Positions 1 to 7,144 of a stretch of 28,698 nt of DNA are shown piece after piece. The notes below the pieces were generated by a model. It worked only from the letters and a program-made list of their open reading frames with translations. It was not told the origin of the DNA and made no database searches. The position numbers and the translations under genes are program-made. Each line of letters opens with the position of its first letter. Position 1 is the first letter of the stretch. This stretch comes from JABDBK01 sp964533645. GTDB taxonomy: Bacteria > Pseudomonadota > Gammaproteobacteria > DSM-16500. Location: assembly GCA_964533645.1 (NCBI GenBank), contig CAZHMQ010000018.1, positions 1 through 28,698 of the forward strand, given 5' to 3'.

Positions 1-111
1 GATCAAATCCGAGCTATTGATAAAACTAGAATCATCGAAAAAATAGGCGATCTTACTTTAGAAGAAATGGATTTATTAGATAATTGTTTGCGCAAAACAT
101 TAGGACTTTAA
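1..111 (+). CDS. MazF/PemK-type endoribonuclease toxin, C-terminal fragment
   Basis: The open frame runs from the window edge to a TAA at 109-111 and gives 36 residues. The segment DQIRAIDKTRII followed by KIGDLTLEEMDLLDNCL and a final LGL matches the C-terminal end of MazF/PemK (ChpA/ChpB) toxins. In these the Ile-Arg-x-Ile-Asp-Lys-x-Arg stretch sits in the last strand and helix of the fold. Family members are ribosome-independent mRNA interferases, normally neutralised by an antitoxin encoded just upstream. The start, the active site and any antitoxin gene lie outside the window, so activity cannot be judged. Identification rests on this short tail only. Confidence 0.7.
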   Translation, partial: DQIRAIDKTRIIEKIGDLTLEEMDLLDNCLRKTLGL

Positions 112-131
112 TTTTTTAAAATAAACATTTA

Positions 132-157
132 CCATGTGAGCAAATTCACTCACATGG
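132..157 (+). promoter_or_regulatory. Perfect 9-bp inverted repeat just upstream of dapD
   Basis: CCATGTGAG at 132-140 and CTCACATGG at 149-157 are exact reverse complements separated by 8 nt. The 3' arm ends 7 nt before the dapD ATG, where a ribosome binding site would lie, and no good Shine-Dalgarno is visible. No T-run follows, so it does not look like a standard terminator of the preceding toxin gene. It could be an operator or an RNA hairpin that limits dapD translation. Function is unknown. Confidence 0.5.
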
Positions 158-164
158 ATCCGCT

Positions 165-983
165 ATGCAAGACTTAATCTCACTCATTGAATCCGCCTTT
201 GAGCATCGTGCAAACATCACCCCACAAACTGCGCCTGCTGATGTTAAAAAAGCCATTTCGGATGCCATCACGCTGTTAGACACTGGTAAAGCTAGGGTGG
301 CTGAAAAAATCAATGGACAATGGCAAATCCATCAATGGCTAAAAAAAGCCGTTTTACTGTATTTTAGAACCCATGATAATAAAGTCATAGACGGTGGATT
401 TACCCAATATTACGATAAAGTCGCACTTAAATTTGATAGTGAAAATATTGCCATCGGAGGTAGCAGAATTGTACCACCAGCAGTCGTACGTAAAGGTGCT
501 TATATAGCTCCAAATACTATTTTAATGCCTTCGTATGTCAATATAGGCGCATATATCGATTCAGGTACTATGGTCGATACGTGGGCAACCGTGGGTTCTT
601 GTGCACAAATCGGCAAAAACGTCCATCTTTCTGGCGGTGTTGGCATAGGTGGCGTATTGGAACCTCTGCAAGCCAATCCCACTATCATCGAAGATAATTG
701 TTTTATTGGTGCTCGCTCAGAAATCGTTGAAGGAGTGATAGTCGAAGAAGGTTCCGTCATTTCTATGGGTGTTTATATAGGACAAAGCACACGCATTTAT
801 GATCGTGCCACTGGTAACATTTCTTACGGACGTATTCCTGCAGGCTCAGTCGTTGTTTCCGGAAATTTACCGGGTCATGATGGAAAATATAGTCTTTATT
901 GTGCTGTGATTGTCAAAAAAGTCGATGCAAAAACGCGTGAAAAAGTGGGCATCAACGAACTATTACGCAATATTGATGCATAA
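165..983 (+). CDS. dapD: 2,3,4,5-tetrahydropyridine-2,6-dicarboxylate N-succinyltransferase
   Basis: This 272-residue cytoplasmic enzyme transfers succinyl from succinyl-CoA to tetrahydrodipicolinate in the succinylase route to meso-diaminopimelate and lysine. After an N-terminal helical region (about 1-100) the left-handed parallel beta helix with hexapeptide repeats runs from about 100 to 235. Highly conserved DapD stretches are present: GTMVDTWATVGSC (Asp138), SGGVGIGGVLEPLQ near 156-169, and ARSEIVEGV carrying Glu189, which match the two acidic catalytic residues of the family. Length is close to that of E. coli DapD (274). dapE follows after 9 nt, so the two are probably co-transcribed. 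A hairpin covers the region where a ribosome binding site is expected. Confidence 0.97.
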   Translation: MQDLISLIESAFEHRANITPQTAPADVKKAISDAITLLDTGKARVAEKINGQWQIHQWLKKAVLLYFRTHDNKVIDGGFTQYYDKVALKFDSENIAIGGSRIVPPAVVRKGAYIAPNTILMPSYVNIGAYIDSGTMVDTWATVGSCAQIGKNVHLSGGVGIGGVLEPLQANPTIIEDNCFIGARSEIVEGVIVEEGSVISMGVYIGQSTRIYDRATGNISYGRIPAGSVVVSGNLPGHDGKYSLYCAVIVKKVDAKTREKVGINELLRNIDA

Positions 984-992
984 GGATATGTT

Positions 993-2120
993 ATGTCTGA
1001 TACATTAGCACTTACCCAAAAACTCATTCGTTGTGAATCAGTCACTCCTCACGATGGCGGCTGCCAAGAATTAATAGGTGAACGACTTAAACGATCGAAT
1101 TTTCATATCGAATCGCTGAAATTTCACGACGTCAAAAATCTGTGGGCAAGACATGGCACCGCATCTCCTTTAGTAGTTTTTGCAGGTCACACCGATGTTG
1201 TTCCAACTGGGCCTTTAGAAGCCTGGGACAGTCCTCCCTTTGAACCTACTATACGTGATGGGTTTTTATATGGGCGTGGTGCTGCAGATATGAAAAGCGG
1301 CTTGGCTGCGATGATTGTTGCAGCTGAAAATTTTATCCAAAAAAATCCTCCATATTCAGGCTCTATTGCTTTTCTTATTACCAGTGATGAAGAAGGTGCA
1401 AGTATTCATGGCACCAAAAAAGTCGTAGAAACGCTAGTGAATCGCAATGAAAAAATAGATTATTGCATCATAGGTGAAGCAAGCTCGGATAAATTATTAG
1501 GCGATCAAATTAGAGTTGGCAGGCGCGGATCTTTACATGGAAAACTGATTGTTTTTGGCAAACAAGGTCATGTTGCCTTTCCTGAGCATGCTATCAACCC
1601 TATCCACATCATAGCATCTGCATTAAAAGACCTTGTCTCCATAAAATGGGACGACGGTAACGAATATTTTCCTCCTACCACTTTTCAAATTTCAAACCTT
1701 CATTCAGGCACCGGCGCTGCCAATGTCATACCTGACACGATTGAGCTCACGTTTAATTTTCGTTTTGGTACAGCGTCGACTGTCGAAAATTTGCAAAAAC
1801 GTGTCACTGAAATATTAGAAAAACATCAATTACAATTTGATTTACAATGGGATCTTTCCGCTCAACCTTTTTTAACAACACAGGGCAAACTCATGGATTG
1901 TGTTAAAAAATCCATTCAAGAAATCACTGAATTAGATCCTGTACTTTCAACGGGCGGCGGAACGAGTGACGGACGTTTTATTGCACCCACTGGAGCGGAA
2001 GTTGTTGAGCTTGGCCCCTGTAACAATACTGTTCATCAAATTAACGAATGCGTCAATATTTCGGATGTAGACTTATTGACTCAAATTTATGAGCGTCTAT
2101 TAGAAAAACTGCTTCTGTAA
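993..2120 (+). CDS. dapE: Succinyl-diaminopimelate desuccinylase
   Basis: This 375-residue di-zinc M20-family hydrolase removes succinate from N-succinyl-LL-diaminopimelate, two steps after DapD. Metal and catalytic residues are visible: GHTDVVP with His66 and Asp68, GRGAADMKSG with Asp99, SDEEG with Glu133/Glu134, GEAS with Glu162, and a C-terminal TVHQINE with the last His ligand near 348. A small dimerisation domain is inserted around 175-290. The GGGTSDGRF motif near 325 is typical of DapE. The start is supported by an AAGGAT Shine-Dalgarno at 982-987, and the gene begins 9 nt after dapD. Confidence 0.97.
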   Translation: MSDTLALTQKLIRCESVTPHDGGCQELIGERLKRSNFHIESLKFHDVKNLWARHGTASPLVVFAGHTDVVPTGPLEAWDSPPFEPTIRDGFLYGRGAADMKSGLAAMIVAAENFIQKNPPYSGSIAFLITSDEEGASIHGTKKVVETLVNRNEKIDYCIIGEASSDKLLGDQIRVGRRGSLHGKLIVFGKQGHVAFPEHAINPIHIIASALKDLVSIKWDDGNEYFPPTTFQISNLHSGTGAANVIPDTIELTFNFRFGTASTVENLQKRVTEILEKHQLQFDLQWDLSAQPFLTTQGKLMDCVKKSIQEITELDPVLSTGGGTSDGRFIAPTGAEVVELGPCNNTVHQINECVNISDVDLLTQIYERLLEKLLL

Positions 2121-2168
2121 GTATTGCGCAATAAAGCATTCTAGTTTACCCTTACGCTCCATCCTATT

Positions 2169-2260
2169 GGAGAGATGTCCGAGCGGTTTAAGGAGCACGC
2201 CTGGAAAGTGTGTGTACGCTTAACGGCGTACCGAGGGTTCGAATCCCTCTCTCTCCGCCA
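2169..2260 (+). tRNA. tRNA-Ser(GGA)
   Basis: The 7-bp acceptor stem GGAGAGA/TCTCTCC is followed by discriminator G and an encoded CCA. The D-arm is present, and the anticodon stem CACGC/GTGTG closes the loop CTGGAAA with anticodon GGA at 2203-2205. A long class II variable arm (about 2213-2232) and the T-arm GGGTTCGAATCCC complete the cloverleaf. The long variable arm and anticodon identify serine, reading UCC/UCU. A weak promoter may lie upstream (TTGCGC at 2124-2129, then a poor -10). No second copy of the tRNA 3' end, as a tRNA-targeted integration would leave, is visible downstream. Confidence 0.97.
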
Positions 2261-2589
2261 ATTTGCACCATCCGCCCAAGAAGAATCGAAAAAACTTTTA
2301 TCAAGTAAAAAACCATTTGCTCTCAAAATTATCAAAACTGACTTCTTTACCTTGTATGCAGAAAATTGCGCAAAAAAATCACATTAACAAAACCGTGAAC
2401 ATCCCTTACCCATTTTTTCTATATAACCTATAGATTAATCAAGTCATTAGACATATTAATTATACAATTTAGATGATAATGTGTTTTTTTTGCATTAGTT
2501 ATCCCATGTATGTATAATTATCCTAGATTCGGCAGTAGAAGCCGTAGCGAGACTGCTTAACATGCTGAAGATAAACGAGCGAGGGTTAT
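2261..2589. other. AT-rich non-coding stretch with a promoter at its end
   Basis: These 329 bases between tRNA-Ser and the amidotransferase-like gene contain no credible gene. An open frame crossing from the tRNA (2175-2387) is an artefact because half of it is tRNA sequence. The only clear signal is the promoter at 2490-2518. The leader after it can form a short hairpin (GCAGT at 2532-2536 with ACTGC at 2552-2556). The high A+T content fits a horizontally acquired or regulatory region. Confidence 0.5.
2490..2518 (+). promoter_or_regulatory. Sigma-70-type promoter of the amidotransferase-like gene
   Basis: TTGCAT at 2490-2495 (four of six matches to TTGACA) is followed by a 17-bp spacer and a perfect TATAAT at 2513-2518. 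It predicts transcription from about 2525 and a leader of about 65 nt. No PmrA-type direct repeat is recognisable nearby. Confidence 0.7.
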
Positions 2590-4152
2590 ATGAGTTCTAA
2601 TAGATTCCAAGATACCAATGATGGAGCAGAGGATACGCTAAGTAATCCTTATGCCTTAACATATGTTCAAAAATTTCAATTAGCTCAACAAACTGATGCT
2701 GGAAATAAGCCTGTCATTGTCGTGCTCGACGATATAGAAGGAGGCGTGCAACATTCTGAGCAAGTGGTTAAGTATTTTGAAATAAATGACCTGGAGATTG
2801 TTCCAGTTTCTCCTGCGGTAGGGTTAAATCATCCTGTTTTTAAAACAAACAAAGCTATTCATGGTATTTTCTTACCAGGTGGCCCTAATATATTGTCTGA
2901 TCTCACGGGTGATGTTTCCGAACCTGAAGAGTGCAAAAGTTATGCCAAGCGACGACAATTTGAAAGGGAGCTTATTAAACTGGCATCAACCGATATCCCA
3001 CTTATTGGAATATGTCGTGGACATCAAGCTATTGGATATTTTTATGGCGCCCCTTTAAAGGACCTAACTGATACGGTAGTTTCACTTAATCCTAAACCTA
3101 GATTAGTGCAAATGTCTCAGCATGACCCTAAAATATTTGTTAAGCCAGTTTACACTTATACATATGCGCACCTGTTCATGCGAAAAAATCCAATCACTAT
3201 GTTTGATATGCATAATGATAAGGGTGAGGACATACCAGGTATCTATCACCGCAAGGAATTTGTGGGTAACCACGTCACGGTTCGAAAAGGTAGTCAATTG
3301 TACAATGCGGTAGAACGCGAATTTCAAGAGAATAAGCCAGCTTATACTTTTGGAATTTGGTGCTCACATTCTCAATATCTCACAAAGATACCTGCTAATT
3401 CAAAATTAAAAGTCACTATGTCAACCGACGATGGTATCATTGAAGGTGTTGAAATTTCTACAGGAAAATATCTTACTATGGGAATACAACACCATCCTGA
3501 AGAATACAGAGATGTCGTAGGCCAGAATCACAGGAAACGATTGATTCAAGAGCTAAAAGACGAAGCTAATCAAAGAATGTCTGACTCCTCAGATCCTGGA
3601 CTCATGCAGTATTTAGCATATAAAGATGCAAGAGAAATAGCTGCTATTAACGAAGAACGTCCCCAAGAAAAAGGAGCAAAGGCACAACTTGACTTATTTA
3701 TCCATCAAGCTCAACACAAGTTTTGTCATGAGCAACCTACGCGAGAAGAAGATCCTCAGAAATATGGACGCAGATTGGCAGCCTACACCAATCCTGTTAC
3801 CGACGAACCGGGGTTTGAAGAAGATAAATCTTCTACGCCTGTCGTTGTCCAGCAAACAACATCGATAAGTTTCGCGGAAACTGCAAGAGGATTAGTGGGT
3901 GGAGCGATTAACTTTTTTAGCTCTGTAAGACATATCGATAGCACACCTCGAACGAGATCTTATCATAGAGATACTCCATCAGATAATGAGGTGGGTGGTG
4001 AATTATCATCGCCTGTTGCATTTTTTCAAGACAGATCTTCCAAGGTCTCTAGAGAAACAGCTTCAGCGAATGATACAGTAACAACTTCTACTCCAGTGGC
4101 TCAACAAGATGATTCTTTACTAAATAAAGTTGAATACCACACTTTTGGATAA
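2590..4152 (+). CDS. Class I glutamine amidotransferase-like (peptidase C26) protein with long C-terminal tail; candidate effector
   Basis: This 520-residue protein has a class I glutamine amidotransferase / gamma-glutamyl hydrolase-like domain at about 40-320. Visible motifs are the oxyanion loop GIFLPGGPN (92-100), the nucleophile elbow GICRGHQ with Cys142, the CSHSQYLTK segment (258-266) in place of the usual N-S-x-H-H-Q, and GIQHHPEE with His302 and Glu304. The Cys-His-Glu triad is therefore intact and it is probably an active hydrolase or amidase. The domain most resembles PuuD/C26 enzymes, but about 190 extra residues follow. These are polar, rich in Ser, Thr, Gln and charged residues, and look disordered. 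No signal peptide or membrane segment is seen. It is a solitary gene between tRNA-Ser and ffs with its own promoter, unlinked to any glutamate or polyamine pathway gene. In a Legionellales genome that arrangement fits a secreted effector, but this is inference and the substrate is unknown. Confidence 0.75.
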   Translation: MSSNRFQDTNDGAEDTLSNPYALTYVQKFQLAQQTDAGNKPVIVVLDDIEGGVQHSEQVVKYFEINDLEIVPVSPAVGLNHPVFKTNKAIHGIFLPGGPNILSDLTGDVSEPEECKSYAKRRQFERELIKLASTDIPLIGICRGHQAIGYFYGAPLKDLTDTVVSLNPKPRLVQMSQHDPKIFVKPVYTYTYAHLFMRKNPITMFDMHNDKGEDIPGIYHRKEFVGNHVTVRKGSQLYNAVEREFQENKPAYTFGIWCSHSQYLTKIPANSKLKVTMSTDDGIIEGVEISTGKYLTMGIQHHPEEYRDVVGQNHRKRLIQELKDEANQRMSDSSDPGLMQYLAYKDAREIAAINEERPQEKGAKAQLDLFIHQAQHKFCHEQPTREEDPQKYGRRLAAYTNPVTDEPGFEEDKSSTPVVVQQTTSISFAETARGLVGGAINFFSSVRHIDSTPRTRSYHRDTPSDNEVGGELSSPVAFFQDRSSKVSRETASANDTVTTSTPVAQQDDSLLNKVEYHTFG

Positions 4153-4169
4153 TGATTGATATGAACCTA

Positions 4170-4213
4170 TTTTCAGAGATTTCCCATTAACTGTGGTTTA
4201 ATGGGAAACCTGA
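4170..4213. terminator. Strong hairpin after the amidotransferase-like gene
   Basis: The arms TTTCCCATTAA (4180-4190) and TTAATGGGAAA (4198-4208) are perfectly complementary with a 7-nt loop. Below a small internal bulge the stem continues with TTTTCAG (4170-4176) against CTGAAAA (4210-4216). It begins 18 nt after the stop codon. The U-rich strand is inside the stem rather than after it, so it is not a textbook Rho-independent terminator, but its position fits transcript ending. Confidence 0.5.
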
Positions 4214-4240
4214 AAAATACGTAGCATTCTTATTAAAATC

Positions 4241-4249
4241 TGTTAGAAT
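4241..4249 (+). promoter_or_regulatory. Extended -10 element upstream of ffs
   Basis: TGTTAGAAT matches the TGnTAnnAT extended -10 pattern. No good -35 is seen. Transcription would start near 4256, about 48 nt before the 4.5S RNA helix, so 5' processing would be needed. Other weak elements lie closer, so this assignment is tentative. Confidence 0.35.
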
Positions 4250-4303
4250 CGCTCCCATTGATAATCTACTCTAGGTTATTAAGTTCAAGCAGCACCCTGT
4301 TTT

Positions 4304-4416
4304 GGTAATCAGAGCTGGTCTCTTCGCGACGCTATGTTGCAAACCCCGCCAGGTCCGGAAGGAAGCAACGGTAGTGGCAGATGCGGGCGCCGAAGTCGGG
4401 CTAGTTCTGGTTGCCT
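4304..4416 (+). ncRNA. ffs: Signal recognition particle 4.5S RNA
   Basis: The universally conserved domain IV is present around 4351-4372: AGGTCCGGAAGGAAGCA, with the GGAA tetraloop and the symmetric and asymmetric loops that bind Ffh. The arms on both sides pair into the long helix of small bacterial SRP RNA: GTAATCAGAGCTGG at 4305-4318 pairs with the 3' strand ending GTTCTGGTTGC at 4404-4414, with only G-U wobbles. The size, about 110 nt, equals that of E. coli 4.5S RNA. It works with Ffh and FtsY in co-translational membrane targeting. Exact ends are inferred from the helix. It lies directly upstream of dnaX. Confidence 0.95.
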
Positions 4417-4440
4417 CCATTAGATGACGGATTATACACC

Positions 4441-5988
4441 ATGAACTATCAAGTTCTCGCGCGTAAATGGCGGCCACAAAACTTTCAACAAATGGTTGGT
4501 CAAGAGCATATTTTGCGCATGCTAACCAATGCACTCGATCATCAACGCTTACATCATGCCTATTTATTCACCGGTACACGCGGCGTGGGTAAAACAACCC
4601 TCGCGCGCATTCTGGCAAAATGTCTTAATTGCGAAACAGGAGTCACTTCCCATCCTTGTGGCACTTGTAAAAATTGTACCGCCATCAATGCAGGGCACTT
4701 TCTCGATTTGATTGAAGTCGACGCAGCGTCAAGAACAAAAGTAGAAGATACTCGTGAACTGTTGGAAAACATACATTACCAGCCTGTGCAAGGTCGCTAC
4801 AAAGTCTATCTCATCGATGAAGTTCACATGCTATCTGGCCATAGCTTTAATGCCTTATTAAAAACACTAGAAGAACCACCACCGTATGTCAAATTCCTAT
4901 TTGCAACAACGGATCCAAAACGTTTACCAATTACCATTCTTTCCCGTTGCTTACAATTCAATCTAAAACGCGTTCCGCCTCAACAAATCAGCGCACATTT
5001 ACAACAAGTTTGCTCTACCGAAAATATTTCCTATGAGACGCAAGCATTACAGCTCTTGAGCGATGCCGCTGATGGTAGCATGCGTGATGCACTAAGCTTG
5101 CTCGACCAAACTATTGCGTTTTGTGCTGAAAAAATTACGACGGCCGACACACGGCAAATGCTAGGCAGTATCGAACAAGATGCTTTATTACGCTTGCTTA
5201 ACGCATTAGCAGAACGAGATGGAATGCAATTATTACATGAGATAGAACATCTCGCTGAAATGGCTCCCGATTTCAATCAAGCATTGGAAGATATATTATC
5301 TATTTTTCATCGTATCAGCATCCTTCAAATGATACCCGAGGCGCGCGAGGAAACAGATGCTATAAAAACTCTTGCCCATCGTTTTAATGCCGAAGATATT
5401 CAACTTTACTATCAAATTGCTTTAATAGGTCGGCGTGATTTACCACTGACACCCAATATGCAACAAGGTTTTGAAATGATTTTAATGCGTATGTTAGCAT
5501 TTCAACCTGCTACCAGTGAAAACTCCTCATCACCATCACCCACCACAAAACCCCCTGCGACATCTATAACTCATCCAGCAAAAAAAGAAACTCATGTCAC
5601 AAAGCCTATCACTGAAAATACTTCGCCTTGGACTGAGATGCTACCCACACTAGGATTGACCGGTATGGCTTACGTCCTAGCTTCTAATTGCGGTTTATGC
5701 AGCATCCAAGAAAATCACATTACACTCAAACTTGCCTCCACACATGCCGCCATGCTAAACAAAAAGTTAAGCGACAGAATTGAAGAAGCTTTGGCTCGTC
5801 ATTTAAACAAACCTATAAAACTTGATATTAAAGTAACCGACACAACAAACAACACTCCCATGAAACAACAACAGCAAGAAAAAACAGCAAGACAGTCGGC
5901 CGCAGATGCTGCAATTCAAAACGACAGTGAAATACAAAAAATCATGGGATTATTTAATGCAACACTTTCATCTGTTACACCTACATAG
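4441..5988 (+). CDS. dnaX: DNA polymerase III subunit tau (and possibly gamma)
   Basis: This is a 515-residue clamp-loader ATPase. The start is the ATG at 4441, giving MNYQVLARKWRP as in other DnaX proteins; the in-frame TTG at 4411 lies inside the ffs RNA and is not credible. The AAA+ module has Walker A GTRGVGKT (45-52), zinc-binding Cys64, Cys73, Cys76 and Cys79, Walker B LIDEVH (124-129) and the SRC motif (168-170). A Pro/Ser/Thr linker near 362-400 leads to a tau-type C-terminal domain. The linker contains a run of seven A then G (5580-5587) that could allow a -1 frameshift to make a gamma form. The protein is shorter than E. coli tau (643), mainly in linker and tail. ybaB and recR follow in the usual order. 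Confidence 0.96.
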   Translation: MNYQVLARKWRPQNFQQMVGQEHILRMLTNALDHQRLHHAYLFTGTRGVGKTTLARILAKCLNCETGVTSHPCGTCKNCTAINAGHFLDLIEVDAASRTKVEDTRELLENIHYQPVQGRYKVYLIDEVHMLSGHSFNALLKTLEEPPPYVKFLFATTDPKRLPITILSRCLQFNLKRVPPQQISAHLQQVCSTENISYETQALQLLSDAADGSMRDALSLLDQTIAFCAEKITTADTRQMLGSIEQDALLRLLNALAERDGMQLLHEIEHLAEMAPDFNQALEDILSIFHRISILQMIPEAREETDAIKTLAHRFNAEDIQLYYQIALIGRRDLPLTPNMQQGFEMILMRMLAFQPATSENSSSPSPTTKPPATSITHPAKKETHVTKPITENTSPWTEMLPTLGLTGMAYVLASNCGLCSIQENHITLKLASTHAAMLNKKLSDRIEEALARHLNKPIKLDIKVTDTTNNTPMKQQQQEKTARQSAADAAIQNDSEIQKIMGLFNATLSSVTPT

Positions 5989-5992
5989 TTTT

Positions 5993-6001
5993 TGTTATAA
6001 T
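5993..6001 (+). promoter_or_regulatory. Extended -10 (TGTTATAAT) upstream of ybaB
   Basis: A perfect TATAAT with upstream TG lies 5 nt after the dnaX stop codon. No convincing -35 is present. It would start transcription near 6008, so the palindromic element at 6004-6147 would form most of the 5' untranslated region of ybaB-recR. Confidence 0.45.
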
Positions 6002-6003
6002 TT

Positions 6004-6147
6004 AGGGCTTGTTTACAATTCGCTAGGCTGAGCCCAACATCCTTGATTTTTGAGGATCGCAGCACAGCATACGTTGTTGGTATGTGAGCGTACTTCCCGG
6101 AAAAAATCGAGGATTTTGGACCAGCATAGTAGAATTGCAAACAGCCT
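6004..6147. repeat. 144-bp imperfect palindrome (MITE-like or structured element)
   Basis: The outer ends are inverted repeats: 6004-6022 (AGGGCTTGTTTACAATTCG) against the complement of 6131-6147 (AGAATTGCAAACAGCCT), allowing two single-base gaps. Complementarity continues inward. CAACATCCTTGATTTTT on the left is matched by AAAAAATCGAGGATTTTGG on the right, and the apex is GCATAC, GTTGTTG, GTATGT. The whole segment between dnaX and ybaB can fold into one long hairpin. It encodes no protein, and no other copy exists in this window. It may be a non-autonomous mobile element, a repeat family such as those common between genes of this group, or a leader RNA. Confidence 0.65.
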
Positions 6148-6190
6148 GTAGAATTTTCACCACAAAATAAACAATCTAGGAGCCCATAAA

Positions 6191-6535
6191 ATGAGCAAAG
6201 CATTTGGAGACAAGCCCGGCCTGGGAGAGTTAATGAAAAAGGCACAAGAAATGCAACAAAAAATGCAAGAAATTCAAAAACAAGTTGCTGATATGGAAGT
6301 TACTGGGCAATCAGGTGGTGGAATGGTAAAAATTGTCATGACCGGTCAACATATGGCAAAACGCGTCACTCTCGACCCGTCATTGTTAAAAGAAGACAAA
6401 ACCATAATCGAAGACTTGATTGCTGCAGCAATCAATGATGCTGCTACCAAAATTGAAAAAGGTACGCGTGAAAAAATGTCTTCACTCACCGGCATTAAAC
6501 TACCAGATGGTTTTGATTTGCCTAGCGATGAATAA
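6191..6535 (+). CDS. ybaB: YbaB/EbfC family nucleoid-associated protein
   Basis: This 114-residue DNA-binding protein has the Met/Gln/Lys-rich N-terminal helix of the family (MKKAQEMQQKMQEIQKQVADM), then GGGMVKIVMTGQHMAKRVTLDPSLL and the C-terminal TGIKLPDGFDLP motif. The family forms tweezer-like dimers that bind DNA as a nucleoid protein. A TAGGAG Shine-Dalgarno at 6177-6182 supports the start. recR follows after 6 nt, and the dnaX-ybaB-recR order is widely conserved in gammaproteobacteria. Confidence 0.96.
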   Translation: MSKAFGDKPGLGELMKKAQEMQQKMQEIQKQVADMEVTGQSGGGMVKIVMTGQHMAKRVTLDPSLLKEDKTIIEDLIAAAINDAATKIEKGTREKMSSLTGIKLPDGFDLPSDE

Positions 6536-6541
6536 CCCGTC

Positions 6542-7144
6542 ATGATGTCATTTAGCCCATTACTTGAGCAACTCATTGAAGCCTTGCGCTGTCTCCCCGG
6601 GGTTGGCCCCCGGACAGCACAACGCATGGCATTTCAATTGCTGGAACGTGGACGCGAAAAAGGTAAGCATCTTGCAAAAACCATACAAGATGCCATGCAT
6701 GATATTCATCATTGTAAAAAATGTCGTACTTTTAGTGAAACCGATCTTTGTAGAATCTGCACCTCACCACAACGCGACACATCCCTACTTTGCATCGTCG
6801 AAAGTCCTATTGATATCATTGCTGTTGAACACATGGGTGGTTACCGCGGACATTACTTCACGCTCATGGGACATCTGTCACCTTTAGATGGTATAGGGCC
6901 TGATGATTTAGGCATGAAAGATTTAAGCATACTTCTTTCTCAACAAACCATCAAAGAAGTCATTATTGCAACGAATCCTACCGTAGAAGGTGAAGCAACA
7001 GCACATTATATTTCTGAACTACTCAAACAATACGGGGTTAAAATTACTCGCATTGCTCACGGAGTTCCTTTTGGCGGAGAACTTGAGTATATTGATAGCG
7101 GCACTCTTGCTCATGCGTTTGCGGGAAGAGGGGAACTGCGCTGA
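6542..7144 (+). CDS. recR: Recombination mediator RecR
   Basis: This 200-residue protein works with RecF and RecO to load RecA at single-strand gaps. It has an N-terminal helix-hairpin-helix (LPGVGPRTAQRMAF, 18-31), a zinc finger with Cys58, Cys61, Cys70 and Cys73, and a Toprim domain beginning at LLCIVESPIDIIAVE (82-96). The C-terminal GELEYIDSGTLAHAF is typical. Two ATGs are adjacent (6542 and 6545); either may start. The last 34 bases overlap the 3' end of the convergent membrane protein gene on the minus strand. Confidence 0.97.
   Translation: MMSFSPLLEQLIEALRCLPGVGPRTAQRMAFQLLERGREKGKHLAKTIQDAMHDIHHCKKCRTFSETDLCRICTSPQRDTSLLCIVESPIDIIAVEHMGGYRGHYFTLMGHLSPLDGIGPDDLGMKDLSILLSQQTIKEVIIATNPTVEGEATAHYISELLKQYGVKITRIAHGVPFGGELEYIDSGTLAHAFAGRGELR

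Noticed and set aside
2175..2387. 70-codon plus-strand frame, and a 64-codon minus-strand frame, after dapE
   Set aside because: Both include most of the tRNA-Ser gene and have no protein-like composition or ribosome binding site.
2400..2530. PmrA-type direct repeat (cTTAATatT pairs) before the amidotransferase-like gene
   Set aside because: Isolated TTAAT words occur in this AT-rich DNA, but no properly spaced pair is present.
2169..4300. Genomic island integrated at the tRNA-Ser 3' end
   Set aside because: No integrase gene and no repeat of the tRNA 3' end were found downstream, so only an accessory single-gene islet is claimed.
4271..4534. 87-codon minus-strand frame
   Set aside because: It is antisense to the 4.5S RNA and the dnaX start, both of which are certain.
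5916..6245. 109-codon minus-strand frame between dnaX and ybaB
   Set aside because: It reads through the 144-bp palindrome and into ybaB antisense; no start signal or recognisable protein.
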